Source: Lederbergia lenta NBRC 16444 (GTDB taxonomy: Bacteria; Bacillota; Bacilli; Bacillales; Bacillaceae_C). Taken from it: a stretch of DNA of 33,407 nucleotides. Location of the stretch: NCBI RefSeq assembly GCF_001591545.1, contig NZ_BCVC01000015.1, positions 1 to 33,407 of the forward strand, read 5' to 3'. Below the pieces are notes generated by a model. That model saw only the letters and a program-made list of their open reading frames with translations, was not told where the DNA came from and made no database searches. Made by a program: the position numbers and the translations under genes. Below, piece after piece: positions 9,183 through 16,674 of the stretch (position 1 is the first letter of the stretch; each line of letters opens with the position of its first letter).

Positions 9183-9422
9183 TCACCGTTTATCGATCGT
9201 ATTTTTTGTGCCGCTGTATAACCCATTTGCAGCCAGTCCTAACATCGTGCCGACAAGGATACCTTGTTTAAAATCGAAATTCGCAACATAGACAATACCA
9301 ATCACGATTCCTAATGCTAGTGCAATAAATGGTAATATTCTTTTATTGACACCTGCCCTTTTCATCAGTTCAACTAGTCCAATAATGAGTGGAATAAGCG
9401 CAACATCATATATTTCAAACAT
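9183..9422 (-). CDS. Holin-like small membrane protein
   Basis: 79 residues with two to three hydrophobic stretches (about 5-20, 29-48 and 52-70) around a basic turn 'KRAGVNKR', ending in a charged tail 'GTKNTIDKR'. The size and layout resemble phage holin-like proteins often found near lysis genes, but no amidase or phage gene is nearby, so a lysis role is not supported. The ribosome binding site is nearly perfect (AGGAGGTGAT before ATG), which argues strongly that it is translated. It stands alone between lctP and the terminator at 9500. Confidence 0.6.
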   Translation of the reverse strand: MFEIYDVALIPLIIGLVELMKRAGVNKRILPFIALALGIVIGIVYVANFDFKQGILVGTMLGLAANGLYSGTKNTIDKR

Positions 9423-9499
9423 TTTATCACCTCCTCATGTATAATATGAACCTCTAGTTCTTCTTGTAGCGGCATTGTACCTACATTTCACACAAAGAA

Positions 9500-9541
9500 A
9501 AACGGATTATACCTATGATGATTCAGAGGTATAATCCGTTT
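9500..9541 (-). terminator. Strong hairpin terminator after the TerC gene
   Basis: AAACGGATTATACCT (9500-9514) and AGGTATAATCCGTTT (9527-9541) form a 15-bp stem. Both sides have T tracts (minus: TTTTTCTTT; plus: ATTTTTT), so it may be bidirectional. The TerC gene reads into it from the minus strand. Confidence 0.8.
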
Positions 9542-9641
9542 ATTTTTTAAACCTATTTTATTAGAAATCGGAATATTATTGCGGCAAGTAGCCGATTAAA
9601 TGTTCAAATTCATCGTTCGTTTAAGCAATGATGTAGTAGAC

Positions 9642-10361
9642 CTAATTGTACTGTTTTACTTTTCTTTTAGATGCAGCTTTCTTATTAGTTAAGTAACCTG
9701 CGCCTAAAACAAGAATGGTAATCACAATGACGATTAAATAAGTAACTATCCCCGAAGTGACACCAAAGAAATCAACTAACCGCTTGTCCCTTAATATCAT
9801 TTCTCCTGCTGTCCAAGCAAGAATTCCTGATCCAACATAGCTTATCCAATTATATTTATCCATTACTTTTACAATAAACTTTGAACCAAAAATCATTATT
9901 GGAATACTAATAGCAACACCAATTGCAATCATGCTGATATGACCATTTGCTGCTCCAGCAACAGCGACAACATTATCAAGACTCATGACCACATCTGCGA
10001 GTATGATCGTCCCAATTGCTTTCATTAAACCATTATGGGCCGATATATGAGCGTCTTCCTCCCCACCTACAAGTACTTTATAAGCAATAAATAAAAGCAA
10101 TGCTCCACCAACAATATCAACAAATGGAATCTTTAATAACCAAACAATAATTATTGCAAACAGAATTCTTAAACATACTGCTCCAGTGGTCCCCCATAAA
10201 ATTGCTTTATTCTGGTGTTCTTTCGGCAAATTTCGTGTTGCCATTGCTATAACGATAGCATTGTCACCAGATAAAATAATATCAATAGCAATAATTTTTA
10301 ACAGCGCAAATATTGCTGTAGAAGAGATTGTAATTCCAAGGATTGTTGATGCTAATTCCAT
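9642..10361 (-). CDS. TerC family membrane protein (YjbE/YkoY-like)
   Basis: 239 residues, seven hydrophobic helices. Two inverted repeats each carry the acidic TerC motif: 'DIILSGDNAIVIAMATRN' (about 27-44) and 'ADVVMSLDNVVAVAGAANG' (about 121-139). These aspartates and asparagines form the presumed metal site. Bacillus TerC proteins act in manganese efflux or in loading manganese onto exported proteins. The C-terminal tail is lysine/arginine-rich. The start ATG follows GAAGGAAG. I looked for a yybP-ykoY manganese riboswitch in 10362-10560 and did not see one. Confidence 0.88.
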   Translation of the reverse strand: MELASTILGITISSTAIFALLKIIAIDIILSGDNAIVIAMATRNLPKEHQNKAILWGTTGAVCLRILFAIIIVWLLKIPFVDIVGGALLLFIAYKVLVGGEEDAHISAHNGLMKAIGTIILADVVMSLDNVVAVAGAANGHISMIAIGVAISIPIMIFGSKFIVKVMDKYNWISYVGSGILAWTAGEMILRDKRLVDFFGVTSGIVTYLIVIVITILVLGAGYLTNKKAASKRKVKQYN

Positions 10362-10496
10362 TCTAACTTCCTTCTTTCGATGTAATATTAATTGGTATAG
10401 TATAACATACCCTATTACCTTACTTATAAATATAATAGCTCACCTTTTTAATAATCCTTTTCTTGTTTAAAGCTAAAAGTGTTCGTATACATTAGA

Positions 10497-10579
10497 ATGT
10501 CTGTCCAATCGATAATACATTTTTTAATATGTTAATTATTAAGGTCGGCCGACTTTAAATATAATAAGGAGTGATTAAT
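10497..10579 (+). repeat. Upstream region duplicated with 10873-10963
   Basis: This stretch and 10873-10963 share TGTCCAATC, TTTAATATGTTAAT, a purine/GGCC segment and an AAGGAGTGA ribosome binding site in the same order and spacing. The whole gene plus its leader was therefore tandemly duplicated. The shared TTTAATATGTTAAT block is the best candidate for promoter sequence, but I could not match it to a defined sigma factor. Confidence 0.7.
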
Positions 10580-10770
10580 TTGTATTATGATGAGGATTTT
10601 GTCGAAGGCACTTCTCGCATACGACCGAGCCGGAGAAGATTGGTCTGTGAATGCCGTGAAGTACGTGCTGATCGTGATAGAGATCGTAACACTGTTGTTG
10701 TCGTGATGTAAGAGGCGATCGCGATGATGATAGACGACACAGAGATGGCTTTATCTGTTTTCGTTTTTAG
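10580..10770 (+). pseudogene. Frameshifted tandem copy of the Cys-rich coat-like gene
   Basis: TTG 10580, after AAGGAGTGA, opens 'MYYDEDFVEG...RRRLVCECREVRADRDRDR', clearly homologous to the N-terminus of the gene at 10964. The frame then runs into TVVVVM and a stop (10711). In the next frame the similarity resumes at once: 'HCCCRDVRGDRDDDRRHRDG', matching 'HCGCCDVRDEHDHDCRC', and continues to a stop at 10770. The conserved C-terminal domain of the intact paralogue is absent. A frameshift plus truncation of one of two tandem copies explains this. A 43-residue product could still be made. Confidence 0.75.
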
Positions 10771-10963
10771 TAAATAATGTTTTATTGAGTTTATCTAAAG
10801 AAGCGAAAGGTTACTTTCTAAAAAAGTAATCTTTCTTTTTTTCTTGGATAATAAATGGTCATTATAACCAGTATGTTTGTCCAATCAACAATTATCCTTC
10901 TTTAATATGTTAATAACAAAGGCCAATTGGCTTTTAATAAATCTTTAAAGGAGTGAAGAGTAC

Positions 10964-11392
10964 ATGTGGTATGAAGATGACTATCAAGATTATACAGATG
11001 ATGTTGGCAGCAGACGCAGACGGAGAAAAAGATTGGTTTGTGAATGTGTCGAAGTCAGAGATGAACGAGATCGCGATCGAGATTGTGGTTGCGGAAGATC
11101 ACGCGAACGACATTGCGGATGTTGCGATGTAAGAGATGAGCATGATCACGATTGCAGATGCGGAGACGTAGAGGGCGAACGTGATCATAGACATTGCACA
11201 GGTTGTGTATGTAACCAGCTGAAGAATCTGGCAATGGGTACTACAATAGATATTACAACAACAGGCTTAAATAATTTTGCTACCGTAACATTCAGACGTT
11301 TTGATAGAAAAACTTGTTGCGCAACATTTATGCAGGGAGCCGCCGAAATTATCGTGGATTGCAAGAACATCCTAGCAGTTCGCTTTCCTTAA
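10964..11392 (+). CDS. Cys/Arg/Asp-rich putative spore coat protein
   Basis: 142 residues in two parts. Residues 1-75 are extremely rich in Arg, Asp, Cys and His with repeating 'VRDERDRD', 'CGC' and 'DVRDEHDHDC' units, resembling cross-linked or metal-binding coat proteins. Residues 78-142 form a compact beta-rich domain starting 'CTGCVCNQLKNLAMGTTIDI' and ending 'AAEIIVDCKNILAVRFP'. I do not recognise a named family. AAAGGAGTGAAG precedes the ATG. A terminator follows the stop. Its neighbours (a tandem relic, then a CotY/CotZ gene) support a spore outer-layer role by inference. Confidence 0.8.
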   Translation: MWYEDDYQDYTDDVGSRRRRRKRLVCECVEVRDERDRDRDCGCGRSRERHCGCCDVRDEHDHDCRCGDVEGERDHRHCTGCVCNQLKNLAMGTTIDITTTGLNNFATVTFRRFDRKTCCATFMQGAAEIIVDCKNILAVRFP

Positions 11393-11401
11393 TAATTATT
11401 T

Positions 11402-11436
11402 AAAGGCTTTTCAATATTGAAAAGCCTTTTTCTAAA
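11402..11436 (+). terminator. Terminator after the Cys-rich gene
   Basis: AAAGGCTTTTCAA (11402-11414) pairs with TTGAAAAGCCTTT (11417-11429), followed by a run of T. Confidence 0.85.
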
Positions 11437-11640
11437 TTTTCAAACTTCTTACTAATAAGAGATAAGCGTTATTATTATACAACACCTTTCCTCCCTCTCC
11501 TAAGTCCCCTCTATGTAGTCATTTAGATAGAATAATTACACCTAATTTAAATTTATTTGTCTCTTTTAGGCCAGACCATCACTCAAAAAACTCCATTTAT
11601 TCGTATGCTAATTCTAAGTATATTAAAGGGAGTGAAAATC

Positions 11641-12276
11641 ATGGGTTGTTCTAAGTATAAGAAACATCGTAACGATTATGATGATTATTACGATGAATAT
11701 GAAGATGATTCATATTGTTACAAATACTATCATTATGAACATGAGAAAGATAAATCCAAGGATTGCGAGATGGATCATCGCAACGAATTTTGTTTGGAAG
11801 AAACTTTAGAAGCTATTTTGAGGGCACAACGAAAAGCGCAAAAAGATCAAGAATGCAAAACTTCATGCAAGGAATCTATTAAGCAACTAGTAGGGGAGTC
11901 ACATAAAACAAAAAATAATACTATTCCCTTCATACTCTATAATACTAATTCCGAACCTTTTAAAGCAAGTGGAGTAACTACTCTTACATGTTCAACAAAA
12001 CATAAAAAGTTTACTTGTACCAATTCCTTTGTGTTTAAAATAAAGGATCTAAAGGATCATTGTGCTGTCCTTGAGCTTTTGATATTTAAAACTGATAAGA
12101 AATGCTCAAATAATCCTCATAAGAAATGTTCTTGTAAGGATATATGTTCGCCCTGTTGCCAAATAGATCATAAAAATGTAGATGATCTGGTAAGTACCGG
12201 AATTTGTATTAATGTAGATTTATCATGCTTTTGTGCTATAACATGCTTGCCAGCAGTATATTTAAAATGTCACTAA
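11641..12276 (+). CDS. cotZ: CotY/CotZ family spore coat/exosporium protein
   Basis: 211 residues. The N-terminus is charged and tyrosine-rich (about 5-45). The core matches CotY/CotZ: 'LEETLEAILRAQRKAQ' (about 52-67), 'CKTSCKESIKQLVG', 'NTIPFILYNTNSEPFKA' (about 100-116) and the cysteine-rich end 'CINVDLSCFCAITCLPAVY', which mirrors 'CIEVDLDCFCAINCL' of B. subtilis CotZ. Cysteine pairing of these proteins builds the insoluble crust or exosporium lattice. The ORF is open from 11557, but AAGGGAGTG stands eight bases before ATG 11641, which fixes the start. It has about 60 extra N-terminal and insert residues compared with B. subtilis CotZ. Confidence 0.9.
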   Translation: MGCSKYKKHRNDYDDYYDEYEDDSYCYKYYHYEHEKDKSKDCEMDHRNEFCLEETLEAILRAQRKAQKDQECKTSCKESIKQLVGESHKTKNNTIPFILYNTNSEPFKASGVTTLTCSTKHKKFTCTNSFVFKIKDLKDHCAVLELLIFKTDKKCSNNPHKKCSCKDICSPCCQIDHKNVDDLVSTGICINVDLSCFCAITCLPAVYLKCH

Positions 12277-12285
12277 TTAATTTTA

Positions 12286-12331
12286 CCTCCATCAGCAAGA
12301 GTTTAATCTTTTAATCTCTTGTTGATGGAAG
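12286..12331. terminator. Hairpin between convergent cotZ and the ParR-like gene
   Basis: CCTCCATCAGCAAGAG (12286-12301) pairs with CTCTTGTTGATGGAAG (12316-12331), with two non-Watson-Crick positions. No strong T run follows on the plus strand, so termination strength is uncertain; it may serve both genes. Confidence 0.5.
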
Positions 12332-12364
12332 TATTAATTCAAACCAAATTAATTTAGGGTATTT

Positions 12365-12736
12365 TTAACCTCCGAACCCTTCCAGTATTTCTTCTACTTC
12401 TTTCAAATCTAATCCTATATTCCCCTCTTGAGTAACAATCGGATTAGCATCCAAATTAAACTTTTTATCTGAAGTTTGAGTCTGTTGCATCATTTTTTTT
12501 AATTCCGATAGTTCTAATAATATTTCCTCAGCTCTGCCATTCATAGATTTAGGATGGAGATAACTATTTAACGCTGATAATACAAGATGGATAAGTGTAC
12601 TGTTATTGGCATGATATTCAATTTGTTCTTGAATTCTCGTAGAAACAAGTTGATGTTCCCCTGTTTTTACATCAATAAACTGCTGGGGAATCGTTAATGC
12701 TGTTTTATTAATATAATCTGTATAAATTTTAGACAT
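12365..12736 (-). CDS. ParR-like small partner of the actin-like protein
   Basis: 123 residues. The N-terminal half looks like a compact DNA-binding or dimerisation domain ('TDYINKTALTIPQQFIDV', then 'STRIQEQIEYHANNSTLIHLVLSALNSYL'). The C-terminal half is flexible and ends in an acidic amphipathic segment 'GLDLKEVEEILEGFGG', the kind of C-terminal tail by which ParR-type adaptors bind ParM filaments. It follows the ParM-like gene by 16 bases with its own AAGGAGG site. The ParR assignment rests on size, order and layout rather than sequence recognition. Confidence 0.55.
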   Translation of the reverse strand: MSKIYTDYINKTALTIPQQFIDVKTGEHQLVSTRIQEQIEYHANNSTLIHLVLSALNSYLHPKSMNGRAEEILLELSELKKMMQQTQTSDKKFNLDANPIVTQEGNIGLDLKEVEEILEGFGG

Positions 12737-12752
12737 TTTTATCCTCCTTAAC

Positions 12753-13940
12753 TTAACTGTTAGAGGAAATATAAGCTTCGTTTTTCTTTTCTTCTATTTG
12801 TATTTGCTTCATCTTTGCAAGAATCATCAATCCAAGAACATTCAACTTTTCCATCTCATCTGGAAACATTAAATCAATTGGACGTCCTCTTTCAGACCAA
12901 CTGACCGCAGCTTCTTGAATTTCTCTTTGTGCCAATTTTGCCGCCCCACCTACTGCTATATACCTCGTAGCACCCTTAATCTCAGGCGAGCTACTACGAA
13001 TACGATCAAAGTGCTCAAGATATTTTATGGCCATAGACTTTAATTGAGGGATAATATATTTACTTATATCCTTTTTTACACCAGCAAAAGGTTCGACATA
13101 CCATTCAGATTGACCAAGTGCTAATTTTTCCTCCAACTCAGCTCGAGAATCGAATTTATACATTTCGCTTTTACTAACTTTCTGAATAATATTATCCAGA
13201 AATGGATTGATCCCGAATGTTTCCCCCTCAATAGAAGCTATAGGCTTATTATTTTTAATTCCAACAAAATCTACGGAGTCTCCTCCAAGATCACCGATAA
13301 TCACTCCTTTACTTGATTCATTAACAAGCAATTCATCTTTAATGTATAATGTATCCTGATCTCTCGTCATCCCAAGATAAGCGCATGCTCCCTCGGCGCC
13401 AATAATTACATCTTGCACATGCAGTTTAACAACCAATTCCTTAGGTTCCGGAATTCCTGGAACCTTATGAAAAATAACTGTATGAGTGCCAATCAAACGT
13501 TGCCTAAAATTGTCTTTTTTCTCTTTATATTGTGTAGTAGGAAGTGATACAGCTAATTGATCAATCGAATAATGTACTTCATCTTCTTCACTTAATTGCG
13601 CCGCGTGATAGGCCGCAAGACCAAACAGTAAAATATATGTTCGATCTTCATCTACCTTTTGATTATTCTTAGCAGTTAAACTTACATTCCTCTGCCTTGC
13701 TGCTGATTTCCCTATATAATATATTTCTCTTTTGTCAAATATTGCCTGGCTTTTCACTTCAACAATAAGGTTTTCTTCAAACTCTACATCATCTTCCTCA
13801 TACGGTTTCTCAAAAAATTCTTCATCATATAAAGCAATGGCGTTAGGGATTTGGTACTCACCATCTGTCCATTGGTCAGAAACCATAGCCTTATACCAAC
13901 TGTTTCCAATATCAATGGCAAGAAAGTTATGTCTATCCAT
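12753..13940 (-). CDS. ParM/StbA-type actin-like ATPase
   Basis: 395 residues of the actin/Hsp70 fold. Visible nucleotide-binding elements are phosphate-1 'FLAIDIGNSWYKAMV' (about 6-20), phosphate-2 'GVIIGDLGGDSVDFVGI' (about 211-227) and the adenosine motif 'YIAVGGAAKLA' (about 330-340). This matches ParM/StbA and the Bacillus Alp proteins that segregate plasmids by forming filaments. Here it lies among spore coat genes without any replication gene. AAAGGAGGAG precedes the ATG. Two sigma-K-like promoters lie upstream (13963-13990 and 14054-14081), suggesting sporulation expression. The C-terminal tail is polar, charged and probably disordered. Confidence 0.88.
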   Translation of the reverse strand: MDRHNFLAIDIGNSWYKAMVSDQWTDGEYQIPNAIALYDEEFFEKPYEEDDVEFEENLIVEVKSQAIFDKREIYYIGKSAARQRNVSLTAKNNQKVDEDRTYILLFGLAAYHAAQLSEEDEVHYSIDQLAVSLPTTQYKEKKDNFRQRLIGTHTVIFHKVPGIPEPKELVVKLHVQDVIIGAEGACAYLGMTRDQDTLYIKDELLVNESSKGVIIGDLGGDSVDFVGIKNNKPIASIEGETFGINPFLDNIIQKVSKSEMYKFDSRAELEEKLALGQSEWYVEPFAGVKKDISKYIIPQLKSMAIKYLEHFDRIRSSSPEIKGATRYIAVGGAAKLAQREIQEAAVSWSERGRPIDLMFPDEMEKLNVLGLMILAKMKQIQIEEKKNEAYISSNS

Positions 13941-13962
13941 ATTTTCCTCACTCCTCCTTTTG

Positions 13963-13990
13963 AATCCTATGCATCCTGGGCATCCTTGTG
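13963..13990 (-). promoter_or_regulatory. Candidate sigma-K promoter, proximal, of the ParM-like gene
   Basis: On the minus strand CACA (13990-13987), 15 bases, then CATAGGATT (13971-13963). The -35 fits mACm exactly and the -10 differs from CATAnnnTA only at the last base. It lies very close to the ribosome binding site, so the leader would be short. The spacer contains two AGGATGC repeats. Confidence 0.45.
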
Positions 13991-14053
13991 CCAGTACCTT
14001 TTATTTTTAATCACCTTATATAATCAGAATTTATTAAATTACGCCAGTAAGAA

Positions 14054-14081
14054 TAATATATGTAATAAAACATCAAAGGTA
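14054..14081 (-). promoter_or_regulatory. Candidate sigma-K promoter, distal, of the ParM-like gene
   Basis: On the minus strand TACC (14081-14078), 15 bases, then CATATATTA (14062-14054), a full match to CATAnnnTA. It would give a leader of about 105 bases. Confidence 0.45.
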
Positions 14082-14138
14082 ATCAAAGGATTTTATCCAT
14101 CAAATAGTTAATCAATCAAAAGTATAGGCAGTTGCCTA

Positions 14139-14166
14139 AACATAGACTTACAACTTGCATAGGATG
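14139..14166 (+). promoter_or_regulatory. Candidate sigma-K promoter of the 14195 gene
   Basis: AACA (14139-14142), 15 bases, then CATAGGATG (14158-14166): a perfect mACm -35 and one mismatch in the -10. Its end lies 28 bases before the ATG, as in the promoter of the 17740 gene. Confidence 0.5.
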
Positions 14167-14194
14167 CAATACATTGCTTTGAGGAGGAAACAAA

Positions 14195-14974
14195 ATGTCT
14201 GATGCAAACAAAAAAGAATTAGATTGCAATACATCAATAAATCAATGCGAATGTGAAAGTCACCCCATTCACCCTAATGTAAGTATTGGTAAAATTATTA
14301 CAAAGGTCCCTGTAGTTTTGGCAGAGTTAACACTGCAAACGAATGTAGATGCATTAATAAAATTTCCAGAACCAGTATTGGAAATAAAAGATATTAAAAA
14401 ACACGTTAAATTAATACAATGTAGATTACTTTTGCCGACAAACAAATTATTTGTAAAAGGATTTATACGCAAAAATATTCAATACGCAAGTCCAAGTAAA
14501 GAGATTGATAAAAGTTCACAAAATACTGTTGCTTCTGACTTACATTCACTCACTGTTGATGTACCTTTTCATTGTGTCACGGAAATCAAACACTTCTTAA
14601 CAAGACCAGTGATGCCTGAAATGAATAAACGCAATGAGTTTGACTTCTTTGTTTCAAAGCCATTACCTTCCGGATTTCCGGAAAAAGATGAATTTCAATC
14701 AAATGATCTCTCTCAGTTTCACCAAGAAAGTACCCAGCATTATAATGAGCTTCCGTTCTGTGAATTAATTTCAAGTAAAATTATAGAGTGGGATGAAGCA
14801 ATAGATCGAAGTCCTTTGCCAAATTGCGCCCCTTTAGGAGAAGGTTATTTTACAAAACTTGAGGAGAAAATGGTACTTGATCTTTCGCTAAAAGTTCTTC
14901 AAAATCAGCAAGTTCGCATTTCTTCAGCTACGAATGATGAATGCCAAGTTGAATGTAATGACCATTGCGAATAA
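14195..14974 (+). CDS. SPOCS/DUF3794-like spore-associated protein
   Basis: 259 residues. After a Cys-containing N-terminus ('CNTSINQCECESHP') comes a beta-rich core: 'VPVVLAELTLQTNVDALIKF' (about 35-54), then 'HVKLIQCRLL' and 'LFVKGFIRKNIQYAS' (about 86-100), and 'SLTVDVPFHCVTEIKHF'. This is the look of the SPOCS/DUF3794 domain of clostridial and Bacillus coat proteins of the CsxC type; the assignment is by pattern. It is clearly paralogous to the protein at 16675 ('VSLTQC', 'LFVEGYVHKNIQYAE'). GAGGAGG fixes the start. A sigma-K-like promoter precedes it and it is divergent from the ParM pair. Confidence 0.75.
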   Translation: MSDANKKELDCNTSINQCECESHPIHPNVSIGKIITKVPVVLAELTLQTNVDALIKFPEPVLEIKDIKKHVKLIQCRLLLPTNKLFVKGFIRKNIQYASPSKEIDKSSQNTVASDLHSLTVDVPFHCVTEIKHFLTRPVMPEMNKRNEFDFFVSKPLPSGFPEKDEFQSNDLSQFHQESTQHYNELPFCELISSKIIEWDEAIDRSPLPNCAPLGEGYFTKLEEKMVLDLSLKVLQNQQVRISSATNDECQVECNDHCE

Positions 14975-15045
14975 TTCAGCTAGCATGGGCTCCTAGAAAT
15001 TATCCAAATAAGAATTCCATGAAAGTAAGGAGGAGATTGGAGAGG

Positions 15046-15069
15046 GTGCTATCAAGCATAACTTTCTGA
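15046..15069 (+). other. Seven-codon ORF with strong RBS, in frame with the 15076 gene
   Basis: AAGGAGGAG stands about ten bases before GTG 15046, which reads seven codons to TGA 15067-15069. Two codons later, in the same frame, ATG 15076 begins with no good site of its own. It could be a leader for translational coupling, or the original N-terminus interrupted by a stop. Confidence 0.3.
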
Positions 15070-15075
15070 GTAATT

Positions 15076-16476
15076 ATGAAAAAAAGGAAAAAATCAAATA
15101 ATCATGAGCTTTTTTCATTTCATAAAAATATAGATACTTTTCCAGATGATCCTCAAAATCTCAATGACGAACATCCTTCTTCATTCGAATTTGATGAATC
15201 AGTTAATTGGGAAGATCGATATAAACTTGATAAGAAACAAATGGTTTCTAAAGAACGTTTATTAACATCAGACGATCTAGACAAACAAAATACCTCAGCT
15301 CCCTTAATTTTCCCAACAAAAAAGATAGAGGCTGATCAATTTGTACAAAACATTAATTATAATATCGAGGAAGAACAAATCATTGAAATAGAGAACCCAT
15401 CCATCCCTTCTGATGATGATAGAGATGAGAAAGAACTAATTCAGATAGAACCCTCTATAGAAGAGGGTTCTCAAAAAAAGGAAAGAATTGTTTCGCTAAC
15501 TAATCACTTTTCATCATTATTAGAAAACCCTTCTGATGTCCACGAGGAAACTTCCACTGCCTCAGCTGAATTTGGAAGATTAAATGAAGATAACAAACCC
15601 AAACAAAAGGAAGTTTTTTCTTTACAAGGGGAATCTGATACAGATCAGAATGAAGATTATCATACTACTGAAGAATCCTCTTCATTTCAGGATACAGATT
15701 CTTATTTCACCGAAGAATCCTCATCCTTTCAAGACGAATCAAATAAAGTTTCCGTTGTATCAAACGAAACTTTATTAGAAGAAGAAAATGCTATTAAACA
15801 GAAAAAAACTCCTCCCTTGTCGGAAGAATCTTCTACTGATCAAGAAGGGCTACTACCTATTGAATATTCTATTAGAAATCTGGATATCAAAAAAAATGAT
15901 AGTGAAGATAAGTTATCATTGGTCCAATTCCCAATGATAAAGGCTCCTGTATTACTTGCTACTGTAGACGTTGATATCGATATTTGCGAAGTTGTTGATT
16001 TGATAGAACCTTTAGCTAATATAAGAAATATTGACTGGGTTATGCATTCTATGGAATCCTATTTCCCCTTATGTTCCAGTACTGGGTTTTTAAAAGGGAA
16101 ACTATTGGCTAATATTGAATACTCACTATGTCAGGATTCAATCAACACCCTTCATACATGGAAGATATCTGTACCGTGGGAAAAGGTAATTAATATTAAC
16201 TGGCTTCATCCACCTAACTACGCAAATAAAAGTCAAAGCGAGTTCACATTTCTTTCTCACGTCGACCAGAAAGCGCACATAATACGGGAAAGCAATGAAA
16301 TGTTCGCTGAGCGAATTGAATCTGATTTGCGCAACATACATTATGTTTGGCTCCATGATGTGTCACAAAAAACAGAAGATCAAAAGCTAAATATTCTTGG
16401 TAATGCTCTTCTATCTATTGATTTATTACAACCACAATATGTAGATCTGCATTCTCACTTTTTTAGAGAATGTTGA
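15076..16476 (+). CDS. Acidic low-complexity protein with C-terminal SPOCS-like domain
   Basis: 466 residues. Residues 1-285 are acidic, Ser/Glu/Gln-rich and predicted disordered, with a near-identical repeat 'TEESSSFQD' twice (about 197-205 and 212-220). Residues 290-466 form a folded domain beginning 'IKAPVLLATVDVDIDICEVV' with 'GFLKGKLLANIEYSL' and 'WKISVPWEKV', matching the strand pattern of the 14195 and 16675 proteins. It resembles large Bacillus spore proteins of the BC_2427 type (uncertain recall). It follows the 14195 gene by 101 bases, probably in one transcript, and its ATG lacks a good ribosome binding site. Confidence 0.75.
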   Translation: MKKRKKSNNHELFSFHKNIDTFPDDPQNLNDEHPSSFEFDESVNWEDRYKLDKKQMVSKERLLTSDDLDKQNTSAPLIFPTKKIEADQFVQNINYNIEEEQIIEIENPSIPSDDDRDEKELIQIEPSIEEGSQKKERIVSLTNHFSSLLENPSDVHEETSTASAEFGRLNEDNKPKQKEVFSLQGESDTDQNEDYHTTEESSSFQDTDSYFTEESSSFQDESNKVSVVSNETLLEEENAIKQKKTPPLSEESSTDQEGLLPIEYSIRNLDIKKNDSEDKLSLVQFPMIKAPVLLATVDVDIDICEVVDLIEPLANIRNIDWVMHSMESYFPLCSSTGFLKGKLLANIEYSLCQDSINTLHTWKISVPWEKVININWLHPPNYANKSQSEFTFLSHVDQKAHIIRESNEMFAERIESDLRNIHYVWLHDVSQKTEDQKLNILGNALLSIDLLQPQYVDLHSHFFREC

Positions 16477-16498
16477 TATTAAATTTCGGCCTATTTAT

Positions 16499-16557
16499 AC
16501 TGTCTCCATACAAATTTTCAGAAAGCAAGCTTCCTTCAAATGGTTCATGGAGACAGT
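16499..16557. repeat. Inverted repeat ACTGTCTCCAT / ATGGAGACAGT
   Basis: Perfect 11-base arms (16499-16509, 16547-16557) are separated by 37 bases, just after the stop of the 15076 gene. No T run follows, so it is an imperfect terminator candidate or an RNA-stabilising hairpin. Confidence 0.5.
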
Positions 16558-16637
16558 GATTACCTTCAGGTAATTTGAATAGCGCGGAAGCCAAGTTATC
16601 CAATATCTATTGATGAACAACAGTAAATAACATATCC

Positions 16638-16669
16638 GAAAAATAAGAGCACCCTAAAAAGGCGCTCTT
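16638..16669 (-). terminator. Terminator after the 16675 gene
   Basis: On the minus strand AAGAGCGCC and GGTGCTCTT (16669-16645, one mismatch) flank a TTTTTAG loop and are followed by a TTATTTTTC tract. Confidence 0.75.
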
Positions 16670-16674
16670 ACTTA

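Noticed and set aside
9183-9422. Prophage lysis module
   Set aside because: Only a single holin-like protein, with no endolysin, tail or regulator genes around it.
10362-10579. yybP-ykoY manganese riboswitch before the TerC gene
   Set aside because: The conserved yybP-ykoY core could not be found on the minus strand, and the region is plain AT-rich DNA.
12365-13940. Integrated plasmid partition locus
   Set aside because: No replication, mobilisation or integrase gene and no clear iteron array nearby; flanks are spore genes. Kept as an alternative but not preferred.
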